This document shows, one piece after another, positions 60,671 to 64,000 of a DNA stretch of 64,000 bases; position 1 is the stretch's first letter, and each line of letters starts with the position of its first letter. The position numbers and the translations under genes were made by a program. The stretch comes from Flavonifractor sp. AGMB03687 (GTDB lineage: Bacteria > Bacillota > Clostridia > Oscillospirales > Oscillospiraceae). The DNA lies in contig NZ_JADKZI010000002.1 of the NCBI RefSeq assembly GCF_017811815.1, forward strand, positions 62,001 through 126,000. The letters run 5' to 3'. Under the pieces are notes generated by a model. It had not been told where the DNA came from and did not search any database. It worked only from the letters and a program-made list of their open reading frames with translations.

Positions 60671-60698
60671 AGGCTACCAGCTTTTTTAAATCTGTCAA
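60671..60698 (-). promoter_or_regulatory. Promoter of the kinase-hydrolase unit
   Basis: TTGACA (60693-60698), 16 bp, TAGCCT (60671-60676) on the minus strand, 48 bases before the kinase start. Confidence 0.65.
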
Positions 60699-60738
60699 GC
60701 ATATTTTCGGGATTCTGAAAATTATTTTCTTTCAGGGC

Positions 60739-60767
60739 TTGACTGGGGATGTACCGACGGGTATGAT
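60739..60767 (+). promoter_or_regulatory. Promoter of the AGE-epimerase/RpiR unit
   Basis: TTGACT (60739-60744), 17 bp, TATGAT (60762-60767), divergent from the kinase promoter and 40 bases from it. Confidence 0.78.
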
Positions 60768-60817
60768 GGAACCAATGGGGGACCTCTCCCAACATTGGAA
60801 AGGTGGGAATTGCAACT

Positions 60818-62029
60818 ATGGATATCACTGCACGTCTGCAGGACCATCAGAAATGGATCAAGGAAGAGCTGGAACGGAGCGTCAACTTCTGGCTGAAGAA
60901 CGGTATGGACCCGGTCAACGGGGGCGTTTATACCTGCCTGGACCGGGAGGGTAAGATCTTCTCCACCGACAAGAGCGTGTGGATGCAGGGCCGCTGCGCC
61001 TGGATGTTTGCCTACCTGTGCCACACCTACGGGGTGAAGGACGAGTGGCTGGCCGCCAGCAAGAGCTGCCTGGACTTCATGGAGCGCTGCTGCATCAACC
61101 GCGAGGCGGGCAACCGCATGTACTTCACCGTCACCGGCGACGGCAAGCCCCTGCGTCAGCGCCGCTACTGCTTCTCCGAAGGGTTCTACGCCATTGCCAA
61201 CGCGGAATATTATGGTGTGACTGGGGACAAGGAGTGCCTGGAGCGCGCCCGCGCCGCCTATGACCTGATCTGGAACCTGAACCAGGGCCTCATCAAGGAT
61301 CCCACCGGCATGGGCCCCAAGACCATTCCCGAGACCCGCACTGGCCGCGCCCTGGCCAACCCCATGATCTACCTGAACATCACCTCTGTGCTGCGCCGGG
61401 TGGATCCTGAGAAGACCGAGCTGTACAACCAGCGGGCCGCTCAGTGCGTGGACGAGATCTTCCGCTATCACTATAAGCCCGAGCTGGGCTGCACCCTGGA
61501 GAGCGTGGGCCCCAACGGCGAGTTCCGGGGCGACGTCACCGAGGGCCGCGTGGTCAACCCCGGCCACGACATCGAGTGCTCCTGGTTCCTCATGGAGGAC
61601 GCCAACCTGCGGGACGACAAGGAGCAGCACGCAACTGCCGTGAAGATCTTCGACCAGGCCATCAACGCCGGCTGGGACAAGGAGTACGGCGGACTGCTCT
61701 ACTTTATCGACTGCCTGGGCCGTCCCCCCGAGGCTTATGAGCACGACATGAAGCTGTGGTGGCCCCATGATGAGATCCTCATCGCCTCTATGATGATCTA
61801 CCGCGACACCGGCGACGAGAAGTACTTGGAGTGGTTCGAGAAGACTCTGGACTACTGCAAGAAGTACTTCTCCGATCCTGAGTTCGGCGACTGGTACGGC
61901 TACCTGCGCCGGGACGGCAAGCCCACCGAGCCTCCCTGCAAGGGCTCCACCTTCAAGGGCCCCTTCCACCTGCCCCGTATGCTCATCATGTGCGATCAGA
62001 TGATCGGCCAGATCCTGGAGCGGAATTGA
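60818..62029 (+). CDS. AGE family (N-acylglucosamine 2-epimerase) isomerase
   Basis: (alpha/alpha)6-barrel epimerase of 403 residues, usual length. Catalytic histidines lie in NPGHDIECSWFL and LWWPHDEIL; GGVYTCLDREG and VWMQGRCAWMF (near 25-65) are typical of the N-acylglucosamine 2-epimerase/cellobiose epimerase family. Substrate may be GlcNAc/ManNAc, glucose or mannose; the neighbouring kinase suggests an N-acyl sugar pathway. ATG 60818 is the better start; GTG 60803 overlaps the ribosome region. It is separated from rpiR by ten bases. Confidence 0.93.
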   Translation: MDITARLQDHQKWIKEELERSVNFWLKNGMDPVNGGVYTCLDREGKIFSTDKSVWMQGRCAWMFAYLCHTYGVKDEWLAASKSCLDFMERCCINREAGNRMYFTVTGDGKPLRQRRYCFSEGFYAIANAEYYGVTGDKECLERARAAYDLIWNLNQGLIKDPTGMGPKTIPETRTGRALANPMIYLNITSVLRRVDPEKTELYNQRAAQCVDEIFRYHYKPELGCTLESVGPNGEFRGDVTEGRVVNPGHDIECSWFLMEDANLRDDKEQHATAVKIFDQAINAGWDKEYGGLLYFIDCLGRPPEAYEHDMKLWWPHDEILIASMMIYRDTGDEKYLEWFEKTLDYCKKYFSDPEFGDWYGYLRRDGKPTEPPCKGSTFKGPFHLPRMLIMCDQMIGQILERN

Positions 62030-62039
62030 GAGGGCGGCT

Positions 62040-62894
62040 ATGCCGTTAGTAAATGTATTTGAACGGATCAACAGCGAGTACTACCAGCTGACCAGCGCGG
62101 AGAAAAAGGTGGCCGACTACGCGGTCATCCACCAGCAGCAGACCCAGTTCATGTCCATCTCCGAACTGGCGGAGGAGGCGGGGGTGGCCGAGGCCACCAT
62201 CTCCCGCTTCTGCAAGCGGCTGGGCTATAAGGGGTACAGCGCCTTCAAGCTGGCCATCGCCAACGCCACCGCGGGGCGGATGGACCGGGGCGACCCCGAC
62301 GCCTGCCCGCCGGAGGAGGACAGCGTGGAGGGGGTGTGCAGCGCGGCCTACCGGGCCGACAGCGAGGCCCTGACCCAGACCATGGACCTGATCCAGCCCG
62401 ACACGGTGCGCCGGGCGGCGGATATGATCGTCTCCGCCGGCCGGGTGCTCTGCATGGGCCAGGGCGGCTCCATGATCATGGCCCAGGAGTGCGCCCACCT
62501 GTTCACGACCATCCAGTGCAACTTTACCGCCGTGGTGGACTCCCATCTCCAGGCCATCGCCGCCTCCCAGCTCACGCCGAAGGACCTGGTGATCTATTTC
62601 TCCTACTCCGGCTCCACCAAGGAGCTCATCAACAACGTGCGCATCATCCGGGACCGGCGGGCCAGGCTCATCCTGATCACCCGCTTCCCCAAGTCGCCCG
62701 GCGCGGCGTATGCCGACGTGGTGCTCCAGTGCGGCTCCCGGGAGGGCCCCCTGCAGGGGGGGTCCGTGCCCGCCCGGATCGCCCAGCTCTACCTGCTGGA
62801 CGTCCTCTTCCATGAGGTGTGCCGCCGGGACCGGGAGGGGAACCTGGCCCGGCAGGAGATGGTGGCGGAGGTGCTCTCCGGCAAGCACATCTGA
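62040..62894 (+). CDS. RpiR/MurR family transcription regulator
   Basis: Regulator of 284 residues. The N-terminal HTH_6 domain (1-77) has KKVADYAVIHQQQTQFMSIS (in part) and LAEEAGVAEATISRFCKRLG. The SIS domain (about 125-260) has AGRVLCMGQGGSM, DLVIYFSYSGSTKELINNV and VVLQCGSREGPLQGGS for binding a phosphosugar. It is joined to the epimerase gene and probably regulates this locus in response to a sugar phosphate made by the kinase. ATG 62040 follows GAGAGGGCGG. Confidence 0.94.
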   Translation: MPLVNVFERINSEYYQLTSAEKKVADYAVIHQQQTQFMSISELAEEAGVAEATISRFCKRLGYKGYSAFKLAIANATAGRMDRGDPDACPPEEDSVEGVCSAAYRADSEALTQTMDLIQPDTVRRAADMIVSAGRVLCMGQGGSMIMAQECAHLFTTIQCNFTAVVDSHLQAIAASQLTPKDLVIYFSYSGSTKELINNVRIIRDRRARLILITRFPKSPGAAYADVVLQCGSREGPLQGGSVPARIAQLYLLDVLFHEVCRRDREGNLARQEMVAEVLSGKHI

Positions 62895-62963
62895 CCGCCG
62901 GCCGCGGGGGCGTGAAAAAAATTTGCAAGATTTCCGCGAAAAGAAAAAAATTGCAATTCTCTA

Positions 62964-62992
62964 TTGACAAATCACACGGTGAACTGTACAAT
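62964..62992 (+). promoter_or_regulatory. Promoter of the sugar ABC transporter
   Basis: TTGACA (62964-62969), 17 bp, TACAAT (62987-62992). The 110-base AT-rich gap after rpiR likely also holds the regulator's site, for example the imperfect dyad around GTACAATCTATAC (62986-62998). Confidence 0.85.
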
Positions 62993-63052
62993 CTATACAA
63001 CGGGTTACCGCTGTGTAATCACGAAAATTATCGAAAATGAGGAGGACAAATG

Positions 63053-64000
63053 ATGAAGAAGAAACGTATTCTTGCGCTCCTGCTGGCCGCCTCCATGTCT
63101 CTGAGCCTGGCCGCCTGCGGCGGCGGCGACAAGCCCAGCGACACCCCCGCCGGCGGCACTGAGACTCCCGGTGGTTCCACCGCGGCTCAGACCGAGATCA
63201 CCTGGTGGGCGTTCCCCACCTTCGGCGTGGACAGCGGCTATGAGCAGGAAGTTGCCAATGCCTTTATGGCGGCCAACCCCGACGTGAAGGTGAACATCGA
63301 GACCATCGACTTCACCGCCGGCCCCGACAAGCTGACCGCTGCGATCAGCGCCGGTACCGCTCCCGACGTTCTGTTTGACGCCCCCGGCCGTATCATTGAG
63401 TACGGCAACGCCGGCTACCTGGTCTCTCTGGACGACATGATGGAAGCCCTCAAGGGCGACCTGGCCAACGAGAACCTGGTGGAGACCTGCGTGGGCGCCG
63501 ACGGCACCGCGTACATGTATCCCATCTCCTCCTCCCCCTTCTACATGGGCCTGAACAAGGAGGCTCTGGAGAAGGCTGACGCTCTGCAGTATGTCAACCT
63601 GGAGGGTGACCGCGCCTGGACCACCGAGAACTTCGTGAAGATGTGCGAGGCTCTGTCTGCTGCCGGCGCCACCACCGTGCCCGGCATCGTCTACTGCGGC
63701 GGCCAGGGCGGCGACCAGGGCACCCGTGCTCTCGTCAACAACCTGTTCAGCTCCTCCATCGTGGGCGAGGACGGCAAGTGGAACATCGACGCCAACGGCG
63801 TGAAGGCTCTGGAGCAGCTGAAGGCGATGTACGACTCCGGCGCTCTGGACGCCGGCTTCGACATGGCCGCTGCCGACGAGCTGCAGAAGTTCCAGCAGGA
63901 GACTGCCGCCATGACCTTCTGCTGGGGCACCTCCAACGCCAAGAGCTACGCCAGCGAGGACTTCACCCAGATCTCCGTGCCCTTCCCCTCTGACGACGGC
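63053..64000 (+). CDS. ABC transporter sugar-binding lipoprotein (C-terminus beyond window)
   Basis: Extracellular solute-binding protein, family 1. The first 316 codons are visible and run off the right edge in frame; usual length is about 430-460. Lipoprotein signal with LAAC, C22, then a threonine/glycine/serine linker (22-46). ITWWAFPTFGVDSGYEQEV is the first strand; FMAANPDVKVNIETIDF, ISAGTAPDVLFDAPGR and the MYPISSSPFYMGLNKEAL block are typical of sugar-binding folds. ATG 63053 is seven bases after GGAGG; the ATG just before it is possible. With the epimerase, kinase and RpiR it forms a sugar-uptake locus; the permeases should follow outside. Confidence 0.95.
   Translation, partial: MKKKRILALLLAASMSLSLAACGGGDKPSDTPAGGTETPGGSTAAQTEITWWAFPTFGVDSGYEQEVANAFMAANPDVKVNIETIDFTAGPDKLTAAISAGTAPDVLFDAPGRIIEYGNAGYLVSLDDMMEALKGDLANENLVETCVGADGTAYMYPISSSPFYMGLNKEALEKADALQYVNLEGDRAWTTENFVKMCEALSAAGATTVPGIVYCGGQGGDQGTRALVNNLFSSSIVGEDGKWNIDANGVKALEQLKAMYDSGALDAGFDMAAADELQKFQQETAAMTFCWGTSNAKSYASEDFTQISVPFPSDDG

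Overview
The window reads as a chromosomal stretch of a GC-rich, spore-forming gut Clostridia bacterium, most like the Oscillospiraceae (Flavonifractor/Lawsonibacter/Intestinimonas-type). The reasons are a lone spoVAC, two T-box-controlled tRNA synthetase loci, AddAB recombination enzymes, the Clostridia-type families DUF4364, DUF4317, DUF3048 and DUF624, consistent GGAGG ribosome sites and sigma-A promoters. The taxon is inferred; no rRNA is present.

Layout. 1-2571: alaS (minus strand, cut by the left edge) behind an alanine T-box. 2627-3285: an AT-rich orphan gene unlike its neighbours, possibly an immunity protein. 3338-8655: a membrane protein, an iron alcohol dehydrogenase, an ECF sigma/anti-sigma pair with its own ECF-type promoter, and a U32 protein joined to mltG. 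9971-12684: a 50-residue cysteine-rich peptide, then an operon of tagA/wecG-like transferase, thymidylate kinase, DJ-1 and 5-formyl-THF cyclo-ligase. 12848-14737: an S41 protease with surface-layer repeats. 14829-18079: a MerR-controlled ABC exporter operon. 18151-18644: spoVAC with a forespore promoter. 18704-19270: a strong promoter, about 530 nt without a credible ORF, and a terminator, which is a candidate large structured RNA. 19443-22860: a phage-derived mini-cassette (sigma-like regulator, tail-end proteins, amidase, holin) with no capsid, portal or integrase. 23316-31752: addB and addA separated by an alanine/glycine symporter. 31780-35204: rpmE, a flavin reductase-like protein, hflX, a GNAT and a YigZ protein. 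35245-43383: a molybdenum block, modABC plus a seven-gene molybdenum-cofactor operon, with a Moco-riboswitch-like leader in front of each part. 43447-49238: GluQ-RS, lipoproteins, DUF4364, two tRNA-Leu genes, a cluster of six hairpins, DUF4317 and a YesL-like protein. 49300-53336: pheST behind a phenylalanine T-box. 53345-58533: nnrED, a lipoprotein, a phasin-like helical protein, alr and an orphan mazF, and a secreted protein. 58581-64000: a sugar locus with a GDSL hydrolase, a ROK-like kinase, an AGE-family epimerase, an RpiR regulator and a solute-binding lipoprotein cut by the right edge.

Genes that work together: the molybdenum block couples molybdate uptake to cofactor synthesis under riboswitch control; MerR, YbjQ, ATPase and permease form an autoregulated efflux unit; the AGE/kinase/RpiR/solute-binding genes form a sugar-import and isomerisation locus; alaS and pheST are controlled by tRNA charging through T-boxes with readable specifier codons (GCC and TTC).

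Most novel signals: the RNA at 18739-19270 beside spoVAC and the phage-like cassette, the membrane-anchored MerR exporter operon, the mazF without mazE, and two genes (5-FCL and modB) whose conserved N-termini have no ATG/GTG/TTG start.
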